Source: Flavobacterium crocinum
Lineage (GTDB): Bacteria; Bacteroidota; Bacteroidia; Flavobacteriales; Flavobacteriaceae
NCBI RefSeq assembly: GCF_003122385.1
Contig: NZ_CP029255.1
Location: 5,704,001 to 5,768,000, forward strand
Direction of reading: 5' to 3'
Length of the DNA stretch: 64,000 nucleotides
Made by a program: the position numbers and the translations under genes. Positions 15,375-26,191 of the stretch are shown here, one piece after another. The number at the start of each line of letters is the position of its first letter. Within the stretch, counting starts at the first letter, position 1. The notes below the pieces were generated by a model. The model was not told where the DNA came from, ran no database searches, and was given only the letters and a program-made list of their open reading frames with translations.

Positions 15375-17714
15375 ATGAATTATTTTAAAAGCCTTTTAGT
15401 CTTATTACTTATAAACTGTGCCCTTTTCAGCGTTAATGCACAAGTTATTACTATTGATGATGAACAAACACCAAAACAGCTTATTGAAGATGTTTTAGTT
15501 AATAGTGCCTGTGCTTCAGCATCTAATTCAACCGGAAAAGGAGACAGTTTTAGGACTGGAAGGCAGAGTTTTGCTTATTTTAACAGCAACGGAAGTAACT
15601 TTCCTTTTGCAGAAGGGATTGTTCTCGCAACATCCACAGCTCAAAGTGCAATTGGACCATTTGTGAGCGACTTAACAAGCAATGACAGTCCCGACTGGCT
15701 TGGTGATAGTGATCTTGACCAAATTTTAGGAACACATTCAGTAAATGCCACTGCACTGGAATTTGATTTTGTTGCTTCTGCAAATTCGTTGAGCTTCAAT
15801 TATATTTTTGCTTCAAATGAATATCAATATGGATATCCTTGTCTATACTCTGACGGATTTGCCTTTTTAATTAAAGAAGCCGGAACTTCAGATCCTTACA
15901 CCAATTTAGCTGTCATACCTAATACTAATACAACTGTTTCCTCCGTAAATATTCATCCTAAAATTGAAGCCGGACGAGTACCGGGAGGGCTTCCTTATTC
16001 AGCATGTGAAGCTTCAAATCCTAATTATTTTAACGGTTACAATGCTAATAACAGTCCGATAAATTATGCTGGTCAGACTATTCTGATGACGGCTCAATCA
16101 AATGTAATCGCAGGAAAAACATACCACATAAAATTAGTAATCGCAGACGATACCAATCGAAATCTTGAATCGGCAATATTTCTGGAAGCCGGAAGTTTTT
16201 CTTCTAAAATTACTCTGGGAGAAGATCGAACAATCGCTACAAATAATCCTGCCTGTTTTGGAGAAGAAATTGATCTGGATAGCAAACTAGATCCTTCTGG
16301 CTATACTTTCAGATGGTTTAAAAAAGATAATCCTCTTGTAACTTTGGGTACAAACTCAACTTATAAAGTTACCGAAGCTGGAAATTATGTTATTGAAGCT
16401 ACCGTAATAGCCACAACATGTGTATTGTCCGGGGAAATAAAAATTGATTATACTCCTGAAATTCTTTCTAAAAATACTATTCTTTTACAATGTGATGATA
16501 ACAACGATGGAATTTCGATTTTCAATTTAACTAAAGCGGACAATATTGTAAAAAATAATGTTTCCACTATTATAAATGAAGGTTATTACCTAACATTAGC
16601 CAATGCTCAGACAAAAAGTAATAAAATTACGACTCCAGCCAGTTATATAAATACAGCCAATAATCAAATTGTGTATGCTCGTCTGGAAAATCAATTTGGT
16701 TGCTTTACAACCGCTGAAGTAACATTACAAATTGCTGCCACAACTATAGCAGATCCAAATCCTATAAATACTTGTGATGGAGACGAGATCCAGGACGGTT
16801 TATACCAATTTGATCTGCAAAATGAGGTTACACCACAAATCACATCTGGTCTTCCCAGCGGATTAACAGCCAATTATTTTTTGACTGCTAATGATGCATT
16901 GACAGAAGTAAATCAACTGCCTAATATCTTTAAAAACACAATTGCGTACAATCAAACGATTTACGCCAGAGTGATAAACGGCCCTGATTGTTATGATATT
17001 GTTCCTGTCCCGCTTGTCGTAAATACTTTTGATCCGCCAAACTTTGAAGATGAATCAAAATATTTGTGTGCAAACAGTACCATAACATTAGACGTAGCTT
17101 CAGGTTTCAGCAGTTATATTTGGAGTAACGGAGAAACTTCAAACACTACAACAATTACTACTCCCGGGGATTATTCAGTAACCGTACAAGATTCTAACGG
17201 TTGTGAAAAAACGAAAAATTTTAAAGTCATTTTATCTGAACCGGCTATAATTACTGATGCTGTGATCAAAGATTTTTCCGGAATTGACAACTCCGTTTTA
17301 CTTGAATATATGGGAACAGGTAATTACGAATTTTCATTAGACGGATTAACTTTTCAGGATAGTCCTATGTTTAACGGAGTTAATACAGGAACTTACAATG
17401 CTGTTGCCAGAGATAAAAATGGTTGTGGATTATCCAACGTGTTTTTAGTTTACGTTCTGGATTACCCAAGATTCTTTACACCAAATGGAGACGGTTACAA
17501 TGATTTATGGGTTATAAAAGATTCAAATTTGCTACCGGACTATACTATAAATATTTTTGACCGTTATGGAAAATTATTACAACAAATGAATCAAAACAGT
17601 TTAGGCTGGACGGGAATTTTTAATGGTCAGCAATTACCATCAGACGATTATTGGTTTACTTTAACTTTTACTGATGGCAGAAAGGTAAAGGGACATTTTA
17701 GTTTAAAAAGATAA
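15375..17714 (+). CDS. Secreted choice-of-anchor L protein with type IX (type B) sorting domain
   Basis: 779 residues with a Sec signal peptide (cleaved near 'SVNAQ', residue 22). Residues about 30-275 form a choice-of-anchor L domain ('LVNSACASASNSTGKG...GIVLATS', 'DQILGTHSVNATALEFDFV...FNYIFASNEYQYGYP', 'YHIKLVIADDTN'). Repetitive Ig-like segments follow. The last 85 residues ('PRFFTPNGDGYNDLWVI...NIFDRYGKLL...GWTGIFNGQQLPSDDYWFTL...VKGHFSLKR') are the gliding-motility-associated type B C-terminal domain recognised by the type IX secretion system. The protein is probably exported to the surface or medium, possibly as an adhesin. The tail is nearly the same as that of the next gene. Confidence 0.9.
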   Translation: MNYFKSLLVLLLINCALFSVNAQVITIDDEQTPKQLIEDVLVNSACASASNSTGKGDSFRTGRQSFAYFNSNGSNFPFAEGIVLATSTAQSAIGPFVSDLTSNDSPDWLGDSDLDQILGTHSVNATALEFDFVASANSLSFNYIFASNEYQYGYPCLYSDGFAFLIKEAGTSDPYTNLAVIPNTNTTVSSVNIHPKIEAGRVPGGLPYSACEASNPNYFNGYNANNSPINYAGQTILMTAQSNVIAGKTYHIKLVIADDTNRNLESAIFLEAGSFSSKITLGEDRTIATNNPACFGEEIDLDSKLDPSGYTFRWFKKDNPLVTLGTNSTYKVTEAGNYVIEATVIATTCVLSGEIKIDYTPEILSKNTILLQCDDNNDGISIFNLTKADNIVKNNVSTIINEGYYLTLANAQTKSNKITTPASYINTANNQIVYARLENQFGCFTTAEVTLQIAATTIADPNPINTCDGDEIQDGLYQFDLQNEVTPQITSGLPSGLTANYFLTANDALTEVNQLPNIFKNTIAYNQTIYARVINGPDCYDIVPVPLVVNTFDPPNFEDESKYLCANSTITLDVASGFSSYIWSNGETSNTTTITTPGDYSVTVQDSNGCEKTKNFKVILSEPAIITDAVIKDFSGIDNSVLLEYMGTGNYEFSLDGLTFQDSPMFNGVNTGTYNAVARDKNGCGLSNVFLVYVLDYPRFFTPNGDGYNDLWVIKDSNLLPDYTINIFDRYGKLLQQMNQNSLGWTGIFNGQQLPSDDYWFTLTFTDGRKVKGHFSLKR

Positions 17715-17907
17715 AATCTGATTGTAATAATCAATTATAACTTTATTATTTTTTAATTCGAAAGCTAAATTTCAAAGTATTAAAATCTCAAAACTCATAA
17801 ATTTTTAAATATTTACAAAGAAAAAGGACTTGACTTTGAAAGAAAACTAAAATAAAACTTATTTTTGGTTTGGGCGATTTAAATCAGTAGCAGCCATTTA
17901 CAAGCCA

Positions 17908-20900
17908 ATGAAAAAAAAATTACTCTTTCTCTTTTTCCTGTTTTGCTCTTTGAATTGTTTTTCACAGTTTAGTAAGACGCATTATATACCACCCTTGATT
18001 TCTGTTACAGGATTTGCAAACGATCAATATTTATATATTTCAACCCCAAGTCTTACAAACGTAAATTTTAAAATCATAGCCAATGGCGGCAGTGTAGTTA
18101 CCGGAACTGTAAACAGTACTACTCCATATCGCTATTATGTTGGAACAGGCCTGGACACCCAACTTTTTACGCCATTAAATAAAACCGGAATTGTATCCGG
18201 CAGAGGATACGTTATTGAGGCAGAAGATTTGGTTTATGTAAGTGCCAGGGTGAATGCAGGAATTACTCAAACCGGCGAATACAATCAAGCCGGCGGATTG
18301 GTCTCTAAAGGAAACAGTGGTCTGGGTACTACTTTTAGATTAGGCGCAATGTTAAATCCGTTGTATGATGAAACATTATTAAATTTTGCTTCTATCATGG
18401 CCACTGAAAACGGCACTAAAATTACGATTTCAAATATTCAAAACGGAACACAACTTATAGACGGAACAGTTGTCTCCGGTCCAATAACAGTAACACTTAA
18501 CAAAAATGAAAGTTATGTACTGGCATTGAAAAATTACAACGACGCTCAACCTGTATCAAATAGTTCTAAAATGATTGGAGCGTTAGTTCAGTCGGATAAA
18601 TCAGTTGTGGTTAATTCCGGTTCTTTTGGAGGTAGTAATAGTACTCTCATGACAACTCAGGGCAGAACCACATACCCTGCCGGAAGAGATGTTGGTTTTG
18701 ATCAAATCGTTTCTCTTGAAAAAACAGGAAAGGAATATATCTTCATAAAAGGTCTTGGTACAGACGAATTGGAACGCGTTTTACTGGTTGCACATTACGA
18801 TAATACGGAAGTTTTTCTAAATGGTTCTCTTACTCCGTATAAAACTCTTAAAAGCGGTGAATATCTTGTAATGGATGGAAGCCAGTTTGTTAATGATGCC
18901 ATATATGTAAAAACATCCGAAAATGTATTCGCTTACCAAAGTATTGGTGGAACAACAAATCCGGCCAATCAAAATATGTTTTTTGTACCTCCAATAAATT
19001 GCGCTACACCAAATACAGTCGATAATATTCCACAGATTCAATCTATTGGTAATAACACTTTTAATGGGTTTCTAAATATTGTAACTGAAAAAGGAGCCTC
19101 TGTTTTATTAAACAACTCTCCAATTACAGTTCAACCTCTGGAAATTGAAGGAACAACTGAATTTGTACGTTATAATATACCAGATTTATCAGGAGATGTA
19201 GCTGTAAAATCAACGAAACAGATATATGTATCTTATTTTGGAACAAATGGCTTTGCAACTTATGGAGGTTACTATTCCGGCTTTGATTTAAAGCCTGAAA
19301 TTGTAAGCGCCAAAATTGCACTGGAAAATTCCTCCTGCATTCCGAATGTATCTTTAAAAATAAACACGTTATCTTCTTATGATACTTTTCAGTGGTATAA
19401 GGATGATATCGCAATTGTTGGCGAAACCAAAAACAACTACGCTCCTACTCAGCCTGGTTTTTATCAGGTTAAAGGAGGTATTTCCGGTTGTGTTACTAAC
19501 ATTTTCTCTGATAAAATTCCGGTAAGTGAATGTCCTATTAATCAGGACAATGATTTGGCTAATGATAATATTGACATTGATTATGATAATGACGGAATAA
19601 CAAATTGTACTGAATCTTATGGGGATCAACCTATAAATACTTCATACACAAATTCGGGATTTTTAACTGTGGGTACGTATTTCAATTCTTTTTCAGGTAC
19701 ATTTAGCAATTCAACTGCACTTATTGCTACTTCTTTTTCAGGAAATACAGACGGGAATTTTATTACCAGAATCGGTGTAGGAAAAGCTTCAGTAAGTTAT
19801 AGTTTAAATTTCACAAAACCAATAAATCTTCGTTTAGAATATAGCACCACGGCCAATACAGATGAGTTATTAAACCCTAATGCTGAATACATTATAAACT
19901 CAGATGTAAATAAAACTTTTACAGTTTTAAATCCTGACAATCAACTATTAATTGATACCAATTATGATGGAATATATGAAAGCGGAGTTACAGAATTCTC
20001 TTCTTTTGAAATTCGATTTAGATTAAACGGTACTGCTCCGCTAGCCGCGGGAACTGGTACTTTCAAGTTTCAGTCGTATCAAACCCAATCGTTTAAAATC
20101 ACACATAAAAATCTTTCCGATGAAACCGAAAGCAAATCAACTTTCAAGCTCGTTGCAACCTGTGTCCCAAAAGACACTGATGGAGACGGTATTCCGGATC
20201 AATTGGATTTAGATTCAGATAATGATGGTATTCCGGATTTAATCGAATCACAAATACAACCAAAACCATTGTCTAATGTTGACATTAATTTAGATGGATT
20301 GGATGATATGTTTATTTTATCTGCTAATCCTCCGGATACGGATAAAGATGGCATTCCCAATTATCTTGATTTAGACAGTGATAATGATGGAATCTACGAT
20401 TTAGTAGAATCCGGAAGTAATGCTCCGGATGCAAACAGAGACGGAATAATTGATACAATGGATTTTGGAACTAATGGTTTATCTAATTCTTTAGAAACCA
20501 GTCCCGACAATGGTATTTTAAAATACACTGTTTTAGATTCTGATAATGATGGTATAAAAAATTATACTGAAATTGACAGTGACGATGATGGCTGTAACGA
20601 TGTTATTGAAGCCGGTTTTACAGATCCTGATTTTGACGGTCAGTTAGGAAAGGCTCCATTAATTGTAAATTCTTTCGGAATTGTAACCAGCAGAACCGAT
20701 GGTTATACCCCTCCAAATGGAAATTATATTATTGCAACCCCTATTATAATTACAAAACAACCCGAAAATCAAACAGTTTGTGAACTGGAGAAAGCATTTT
20801 TTTCTGTAGAATCTAATGCTGACAGTTTCCAATGGCAATTCTCAAGCGATGGCGGAACAATCTGGAATGCATTAGCTGAAAGTTCTGTTTATACCGGAAC

Positions 20901-22398
20901 CAAAACAGCAACTCTGACAATTCAAAAAACAGGTAACACAATGAATGGATACCAATATCGTGTGTTTTTAAACAGAATCAACAATGCCTGTGGATTGACT
21001 TCTGCTAATTCGGTAACATTAAATATTCTGACTCTTCCTGTATTAAATTCTCCAATTACACTTGTACAGTGTGATGATGATACTGATGGTATTTCCAACT
21101 TTAATTTAACGGAAAAAAACAGTTTTGTTTCGGCCAATTCTGCAAATGAAACCTTCTCCTATTACACTACCTTAGCCGGAGCAAACGCAAAAGATCCCGC
21201 TACTTTAATTTCAAATCCTGTTTCTTTTAGAAGTAACAACAAGATTATTTGGACAAGAGTTGAAAATTCAAGTGGGTGCTTTTCTGTTGCCCAATTAAAT
21301 CTTGTAGTATCTACAACTCAAATCGACCCAAATTTCAAAAGACTGCTTGCTGTATGTGATGATTCAGTTGAAACTTTAAGTACCGATATCGATGGAATTG
21401 CAAACTTTGACTTTAGCAGTGTAACAAATGAAATTAGAGCAATGCTACCTTCTTCCGGAACAAATTATTCTATAAAATATTATACAAATGAAATAGATGC
21501 TTTCGCTGAAACAAATGCAATTACAGATCCTGCAAATTATAGAAATACAACCCAGAATCAGGAGATTATCTGGGTAAGAGTAGACAACGATCTGGATAAT
21601 GCTTGTTTCGGAATAGGACCATTTATCACATTAAAGGTAAATGCAAAACCTGACATTGATATTAATATTGACAAAAGTGCAGATGAATTAGTTTGTTCAA
21701 ATTTACCTTCTTTCTTTGTTAAACTGGATGCCGGAATTATTGGAAACATAGCAGCCAATACATATACTTATATCTGGTCAAAAGATGGAAGTGTAATTCC
21801 GGGAGAAACGAATGAAACTTTAGATGTTAATGAAGAAGGAAAATATGCAGTAGAAGTTTTCACAAAAGACGAAACAAGCTGTAGTAGAATCAGAACTATA
21901 ACAGTAACTGCTTCAGATATTGCACATCTTGATTCTGTTTCTATTTCAGACTTATCTGATTTTAATACAGTCGAAGTAAATGTTTCGGGTACCGGAAATT
22001 ATGAATATAGTATTGATGATGCAAACGGATCTTTTCAGGATTCAAACTTATTTGAAAATGTACGCGCCGGAATACATGAACTGTACATAAATGACAAAAA
22101 TAATTGTGGCAAAGTTTCCAAAACTATTGCTGTTCTTGGCATACCTAAATATTTCACCCCTAATAATGATGGTTATAATGACTATTGGAATATACAAGGA
22201 GCTAATGAGATTTTTAACTCAGGTGCCAAAATCCTGATTTTCGATCGATATGGTAAATTAATCAAACAGATTATTTCTACAGGAAATGGCTGGGACGGAA
22301 CTTATTCCGGCAGCCCCATGCCGGCAGATGATTATTGGTATACCATAAAACTGGAAGACGGACGAGAAGTAAAAGGACATTTTAGTTTGAAAAGATAA
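17908..22398 (+). CDS. Giant secreted protein: IgGFc-binding-like domain, thrombospondin-3 repeats, type IX sorting tail
   Basis: 1496 residues with a signal peptide ending near 'NCFSQ'. Residues about 25-455 look like the IgGFc-binding N-terminal domain ('GRGYVIEAEDLVYVSARVNAG...GGLVSKG', 'VVVNSGSFGGSN', 'DVGFDQIVSLEKTGKEYIFIKG'). Residues about 545-900 carry calcium-binding thrombospondin type-3 repeats ('DTDGDGIPDQLDLDSDNDGIPD', 'DKDGIPNYLDLDSDNDGIYD'). Ig-like modules follow, and the end is a type B type IX sorting domain ('PKYFTPNNDGYNDYW...KGHFSLKR'). It is a likely surface adhesin or matrix protein. The IgGFc label is a family name only and implies no antibody binding. The stop is followed by the hairpin at 22457-22489. 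Confidence 0.88.
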   Translation: MKKKLLFLFFLFCSLNCFSQFSKTHYIPPLISVTGFANDQYLYISTPSLTNVNFKIIANGGSVVTGTVNSTTPYRYYVGTGLDTQLFTPLNKTGIVSGRGYVIEAEDLVYVSARVNAGITQTGEYNQAGGLVSKGNSGLGTTFRLGAMLNPLYDETLLNFASIMATENGTKITISNIQNGTQLIDGTVVSGPITVTLNKNESYVLALKNYNDAQPVSNSSKMIGALVQSDKSVVVNSGSFGGSNSTLMTTQGRTTYPAGRDVGFDQIVSLEKTGKEYIFIKGLGTDELERVLLVAHYDNTEVFLNGSLTPYKTLKSGEYLVMDGSQFVNDAIYVKTSENVFAYQSIGGTTNPANQNMFFVPPINCATPNTVDNIPQIQSIGNNTFNGFLNIVTEKGASVLLNNSPITVQPLEIEGTTEFVRYNIPDLSGDVAVKSTKQIYVSYFGTNGFATYGGYYSGFDLKPEIVSAKIALENSSCIPNVSLKINTLSSYDTFQWYKDDIAIVGETKNNYAPTQPGFYQVKGGISGCVTNIFSDKIPVSECPINQDNDLANDNIDIDYDNDGITNCTESYGDQPINTSYTNSGFLTVGTYFNSFSGTFSNSTALIATSFSGNTDGNFITRIGVGKASVSYSLNFTKPINLRLEYSTTANTDELLNPNAEYIINSDVNKTFTVLNPDNQLLIDTNYDGIYESGVTEFSSFEIRFRLNGTAPLAAGTGTFKFQSYQTQSFKITHKNLSDETESKSTFKLVATCVPKDTDGDGIPDQLDLDSDNDGIPDLIESQIQPKPLSNVDINLDGLDDMFILSANPPDTDKDGIPNYLDLDSDNDGIYDLVESGSNAPDANRDGIIDTMDFGTNGLSNSLETSPDNGILKYTVLDSDNDGIKNYTEIDSDDDGCNDVIEAGFTDPDFDGQLGKAPLIVNSFGIVTSRTDGYTPPNGNYIIATPIIITKQPENQTVCELEKAFFSVESNADSFQWQFSSDGGTIWNALAESSVYTGTKTATLTIQKTGNTMNGYQYRVFLNRINNACGLTSANSVTLNILTLPVLNSPITLVQCDDDTDGISNFNLTEKNSFVSANSANETFSYYTTLAGANAKDPATLISNPVSFRSNNKIIWTRVENSSGCFSVAQLNLVVSTTQIDPNFKRLLAVCDDSVETLSTDIDGIANFDFSSVTNEIRAMLPSSGTNYSIKYYTNEIDAFAETNAITDPANYRNTTQNQEIIWVRVDNDLDNACFGIGPFITLKVNAKPDIDINIDKSADELVCSNLPSFFVKLDAGIIGNIAANTYTYIWSKDGSVIPGETNETLDVNEEGKYAVEVFTKDETSCSRIRTITVTASDIAHLDSVSISDLSDFNTVEVNVSGTGNYEYSIDDANGSFQDSNLFENVRAGIHELYINDKNNCGKVSKTIAVLGIPKYFTPNNDGYNDYWNIQGANEIFNSGAKILIFDRYGKLIKQIISTGNGWDGTYSGSPMPADDYWYTIKLEDGREVKGHFSLKR

Positions 22399-22456
22399 CT
22401 TTTTAATAAATTCCAATTTAAAAAATCCAAATTCCAAAAAACATATCTCAAAAAAG

Positions 22457-22489
22457 AAATCCCAAACTCCATAATGGAATTTGGGATTT
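22457..22489. terminator. Bidirectional terminator between the adhesin gene and typA
   Basis: AAATCCCAAA pairs with TTTGGGATTT, and the stem is extended by TCCA/TGGA around a short loop. There are A-rich and T-rich flanks on both sides, and the two genes converge here. Confidence 0.85.
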
Positions 22490-22511
22490 TTTATTTGGAA
22501 TTTAAAACCGA

Positions 22512-24308
22512 TTAGATTTTATATCTTTTTCTATCTGTTTCGCTTAAGTAGATTTTTCTTAAACGTAAAGATTTTGGAGTAACTTCAACGTACTCATCTT
22601 TTTGAATGTATTCTAAAGCTTCCTCTAAAGAGAATTTGATAGCTGGAATAATTCTAGCTTTATCATCAGCTCCAGAAGAACGTACGTTAGAAAGTTTTTT
22701 CGTTTTAGTAACGTTAACAGTCATATCGTCGCTACGAGTGTTTTCACCAATAACTTGTCCCTCGTAGATATCCTCGTTTGGATCAACGAAGAATTTACCA
22801 CGATCCTGTAATTTATCGATAGAGTAAGGAATAGCTTTTCCGTTCTCCATAGAGATTAATGAACCGTTGTTACGTCCAGGAATTTCTCCTTTGTATGGTT
22901 CGTACCCAATAAAACGGTGTGCCATGATAGCCTCACCAGCTGTAGCAGTAAGCAATTGATTTCTTAAACCGATAATTCCACGAGATGGAATGTTGAATTT
23001 AATAATCATACGCTCACCTTTACCTTCCATAGAAAGCATTTCTCCTTTACGGATAGTTACAAATTCAACCGCTCTACCTGAAAGATTTTCTGGTAAGTCA
23101 ATCGTTAATTCCTCAATTGGCTCACATTTCACACCATCAACTTCTTTGATGATAACTTGTGGCTGACCAATTTGAAGCTCGTACCCTTCTCTTCTCATTG
23201 TTTCAATAAGAACAGATAAGTGCAATACACCACGGCCAAAAACCATGAATTTATCAGCAGAATCAGTTTCTCCAACTTTCATCGCTAAGTTTTTCTCCAA
23301 CTCTTTTGTTAATCTTTCACGGATGTGACGAGAAGTAACGAATTTACCTTCTTTACCAAAGAAAGGAGAATCGTTAATTGTAAACAACATACTCATTGTT
23401 GGCTCATCAATAGCGATTGTTTGTAAAGCTTCAGGATTTTCGAAGTCAGCAATAGTATCACCAATTTCAAAACCTTCAATACCTACAACAGCACAAATAT
23501 CTCCGGCAACAACTTCTTCTACTTTTCTACGGCCTAAACCTTCGAAAGTGTGTAATTCTTTAATTCTGGATTTGATGATTTTACCATCTCTTTTTACAAG
23601 AGAAATTGGCATTCCTTCTTTCAAAGTACCTCTTTCAAGACGTCCAATAGCAATACGACCTGTAAAAGAAGAGAAATCTAAAGAAGTAATCAACATTTGT
23701 GGAGTACCTTCAGATACTTTAGGAGCAGGAACATTAGCAATTACCATGTCTAATAAAGGCTCAATGTTTTGTGTTTGCACTTTCCAGTCATCAGACATCC
23801 AGTTGTTTTTTGCAGAACCGTAAACTGCCGGGAAATCCAGCTGCTCTTCAGTTGCACCTAATTCAAACATTAAGTCAAAAACTTTTTCGTGAACCTCTTC
23901 AGGAGTACAGTTTTCTTTGTCGACTTTGTTGATAACTACACAAGGCTTAAGACCTAAGTCAATCGCTTTTTGTAATACGAAACGCGTTTGTGGCATTGGT
24001 CCTTCAAAAGCATCCACTAGCAAACATACACCATCGGCCATGTTCAATACACGTTCAACTTCACCTCCAAAATCGGCGTGGCCTGGAGTATCGATAATAT
24101 TGATTTTTGTTCCTTTATATTGAACAGAAACGTTCTTAGAAGTAATTGTAATACCTCTCTCACGCTCTAAATCATTATTATCTAAGATTAAATCACCTGT
24201 GTTTTCGTTCTCACGAAATAACTGACAGTGATACATAATTTTATCAACCAAAGTTGTTTTACCGTGATCGACGTGGGCAATAATTGCAATGTTTCTAATA
24301 GATTCCAT
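22512..24308 (-). CDS. typA: Ribosome-associated GTPase TypA/BipA
   Basis: 598 residues, full length for the family. The G1 motif is 'AHVDHGKTT', the effector threonine region is '[11 protein letters not shown]', G3 is '[16 protein letters not shown]', G4 is 'NKVDKE' and G5 is 'GSAKN'. The translation-factor beta-barrel follows, then EF-G-like domains and the BipA-specific C-terminus ('[36 protein letters not shown]'). TypA is a translational GTPase that binds the 70S ribosome and helps 50S assembly, mainly under cold or stress. A minus-strand TACCTTTG word at 24328-24335 gives a likely promoter. Confidence 0.98.
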   Translation of the reverse strand: MESIRNIAIIAHVDHGKTTLVDKIMYHCQLFRENENTGDLILDNNDLERERGITITSKNVSVQYKGTKINIIDTPGHADFGGEVERVLNMADGVCLLVDAFEGPMPQTRFVLQKAIDLGLKPCVVINKVDKENCTPEEVHEKVFDLMFELGATEEQLDFPAVYGSAKNNWMSDDWKVQTQNIEPLLDMVIANVPAPKVSEGTPQMLITSLDFSSFTGRIAIGRLERGTLKEGMPISLVKRDGKIIKSRIKELHTFEGLGRRKVEEVVAGDICAVVGIEGFEIGDTIADFENPEALQTIAIDEPTMSMLFTINDSPFFGKEGKFVTSRHIRERLTKELEKNLAMKVGETDSADKFMVFGRGVLHLSVLIETMRREGYELQIGQPQVIIKEVDGVKCEPIEELTIDLPENLSGRAVEFVTIRKGEMLSMEGKGERMIIKFNIPSRGIIGLRNQLLTATAGEAIMAHRFIGYEPYKGEIPGRNNGSLISMENGKAIPYSIDKLQDRGKFFVDPNEDIYEGQVIGENTRSDDMTVNVTKTKKLSNVRSSGADDKARIIPAIKFSLEEALEYIQKDEYVEVTPKSLRLRKIYLSETDRKRYKI

Positions 24309-24327
24309 CTGTGATTTTTAATGGGCG

Positions 24328-24335
24328 CAAAGGTA
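24328..24335 (-). promoter_or_regulatory. Likely -7 element of typA
   Basis: The minus strand reads TACCTTTG about 20 bases before the typA ATG, a perfect TAnnTTTG match. I could not find a clear TTG at the -33 distance. Confidence 0.5.
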
Positions 24336-24476
24336 CACTTTATTTTCTAAAAAAAAATGTTTCTTTCATAGTTTGCGTATATACAATCAATTAGTTAATA
24401 TAAAACACCAAAATATCGCTCTCAAAATAGCATTAACATATGTTTAGTTATAGTTAATTTAACTATATTTGGAGTA

Positions 24477-26186
24477 ATGAAAAGTAAAACTCTCCAAATT
24501 ACTCTTATTTACATCATCATCTCGATACTTATGGCTGTTTTGTGTCATAAACTGCTCATAGGCTACTTTTCATCTTCAGAATACTTGTATTTATCCCTTT
24601 TAAAAGATATTGTATTCATCTTAATTACAGGATTGGTCTTTAGATTTATACTTTCAAAAAACGAAAAAAGAAGCATAACAATTTTTGAAAAACTAAACAA
24701 AACCAACGTAGAAATAAAAGAATCCAATGAAAAATATGACATTGTTGCAAAAGCGACCAGCGATACTATTTGGGATTGGAAAATACAAGAGGATAGCATA
24801 AATTGGAACAAAGGAATAGAAAGTGTTTTTGGGTACAACCCGGAAGAAGTAGGAAAAACTTCAAAATGGTGGTTCGACAAAATCCACCCGGAAGACAGTA
24901 TCCGAATGTCAATAAAGTTATATTCGTTTATTGAACAAAAAACAGAAAAATGGCAGGATCAATATCGTTTCAGATGTGCTGACGGAACTTATAAATATGT
25001 CCTCGACAGAGGTTTTTTACTAAAAGACGAAAACGGAAGAGCCATCAGAATGATTGGAGCTATTCAGGATATTACAAAACAAAAAGAAGAAGAACAAAGA
25101 TTAAAACTTCTGGAAACCGTAATTACCCAGTCTAAAGATTCAATTTTAATCACTGAAGCCAATTCTCCGGAAGGAAAAATCCCAAAAATAGTGTATGTAA
25201 ACCCGGCATTCTCTCAAATGTCAGGTTATTTATCTAACGAAATAATCGGAAAATCACCAAACATTTTTAAAGGCCCAAACTCCGATTCTGATGAATTAAA
25301 AAAACTTTTAAGAGCCATCAAAAATGAAGAAGAGTGCTTAATCGAAACTATAACGTACACCAAAAATAAAGAAGAATATTGGGTGCGTTTTTCTATGATT
25401 CCGATTTTCAGTAACGAAGGAGTCATTTCGCACTGGATTTCAATACAAAGAGACATTACGGATGAAAAAAAACTGGAAACAGAAAAAGAGCATCTCATTC
25501 GCGAATTAACACAAAACAATAAAGATTTAAAACAGTTTTCCTATATTACTTCACATAATCTAAGAGCGCCATTATCTAATTTAATTGGTCTTTTAAACTT
25601 AATTGAAGATATTCCGGTAGAAAACGAAGAACTGGAAGAAATCTTAGCCGGCTTCACTAAATCGACACATTTACTAAACGAAACTATTAATGACTTAGTA
25701 AAAGTTATCATCATAAAAGACAACCCTTCCATGCAAAAAGAAGAAGTCTCTTTAAAAGAAGTTTTCGAAAATGTATTCAGTCAGCTTTCCTTTCAAATAG
25801 AATCACATAAGCCTATAATAAAACTTAAGTTTGACAAAGTTCCTGAACTTATTACAAACAAAGCTTATATCGAAAGCATCCTACTAAATCTACTTACTAA
25901 TTCTATTAAATACAAATCAGAAAACAGAAAGTTAAAAATCTCAATAACGGCAGAAAAAATAGAAAACAAAACAATACTAACCTTCAAAGACAACGGAATT
26001 GGAATTGATTTGGAAAGAAATCGGGACAAAGTATTTGGATTATACCAAAGATTTCACAACTATCCGGACAGTAAAGGATTAGGTCTTTATCTTGTAAAAT
26101 CGCAGGTAGAAACAATGGGAGGAATAATTTCTATCGAAAGCGAAGTCAACAAAGGAACAACATTTACAATAACTTTTAAAAATTAA
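24477..26186 (+). CDS. Membrane-bound PAS-PAS sensor histidine kinase
   Basis: 569 residues. Two membrane helices (about 8-28 and 38-58) enclose a very short periplasmic loop, so sensing is probably cytoplasmic. PAS1 spans about 85-205 with its PAC tail 'YRFRCADGTYKYVLDRG', and PAS2 spans about 210-330 ('VNPAFSQMSGYLSNEIIGKSPN'). The DHp domain has H360 in 'FSYITSHNLRAPLSNL'. The ATPase domain shows the N box 'LLTNSIKY', G1 'DNGIGID' and G2 'GLGLYLVKSQ'. It lacks an attached receiver; the single-domain response regulator five bases downstream is the likely partner. The ligand is unknown. Confidence 0.92.
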   Translation: MKSKTLQITLIYIIISILMAVLCHKLLIGYFSSSEYLYLSLLKDIVFILITGLVFRFILSKNEKRSITIFEKLNKTNVEIKESNEKYDIVAKATSDTIWDWKIQEDSINWNKGIESVFGYNPEEVGKTSKWWFDKIHPEDSIRMSIKLYSFIEQKTEKWQDQYRFRCADGTYKYVLDRGFLLKDENGRAIRMIGAIQDITKQKEEEQRLKLLETVITQSKDSILITEANSPEGKIPKIVYVNPAFSQMSGYLSNEIIGKSPNIFKGPNSDSDELKKLLRAIKNEEECLIETITYTKNKEEYWVRFSMIPIFSNEGVISHWISIQRDITDEKKLETEKEHLIRELTQNNKDLKQFSYITSHNLRAPLSNLIGLLNLIEDIPVENEELEEILAGFTKSTHLLNETINDLVKVIIIKDNPSMQKEEVSLKEVFENVFSQLSFQIESHKPIIKLKFDKVPELITNKAYIESILLNLLTNSIKYKSENRKLKISITAEKIENKTILTFKDNGIGIDLERNRDKVFGLYQRFHNYPDSKGLGLYLVKSQVETMGGIISIESEVNKGTTFTITFKN

Positions 26187-26191
26187 TTATT

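Noticed and set aside
25090..25470. Second PAS domain of the histidine kinase looks like a LOV blue-light sensor
   Set aside because: The segment has 'GKSPNIFKGPNSD' where LOV domains have GxNCRFLQ; the photoactive cysteine is missing.
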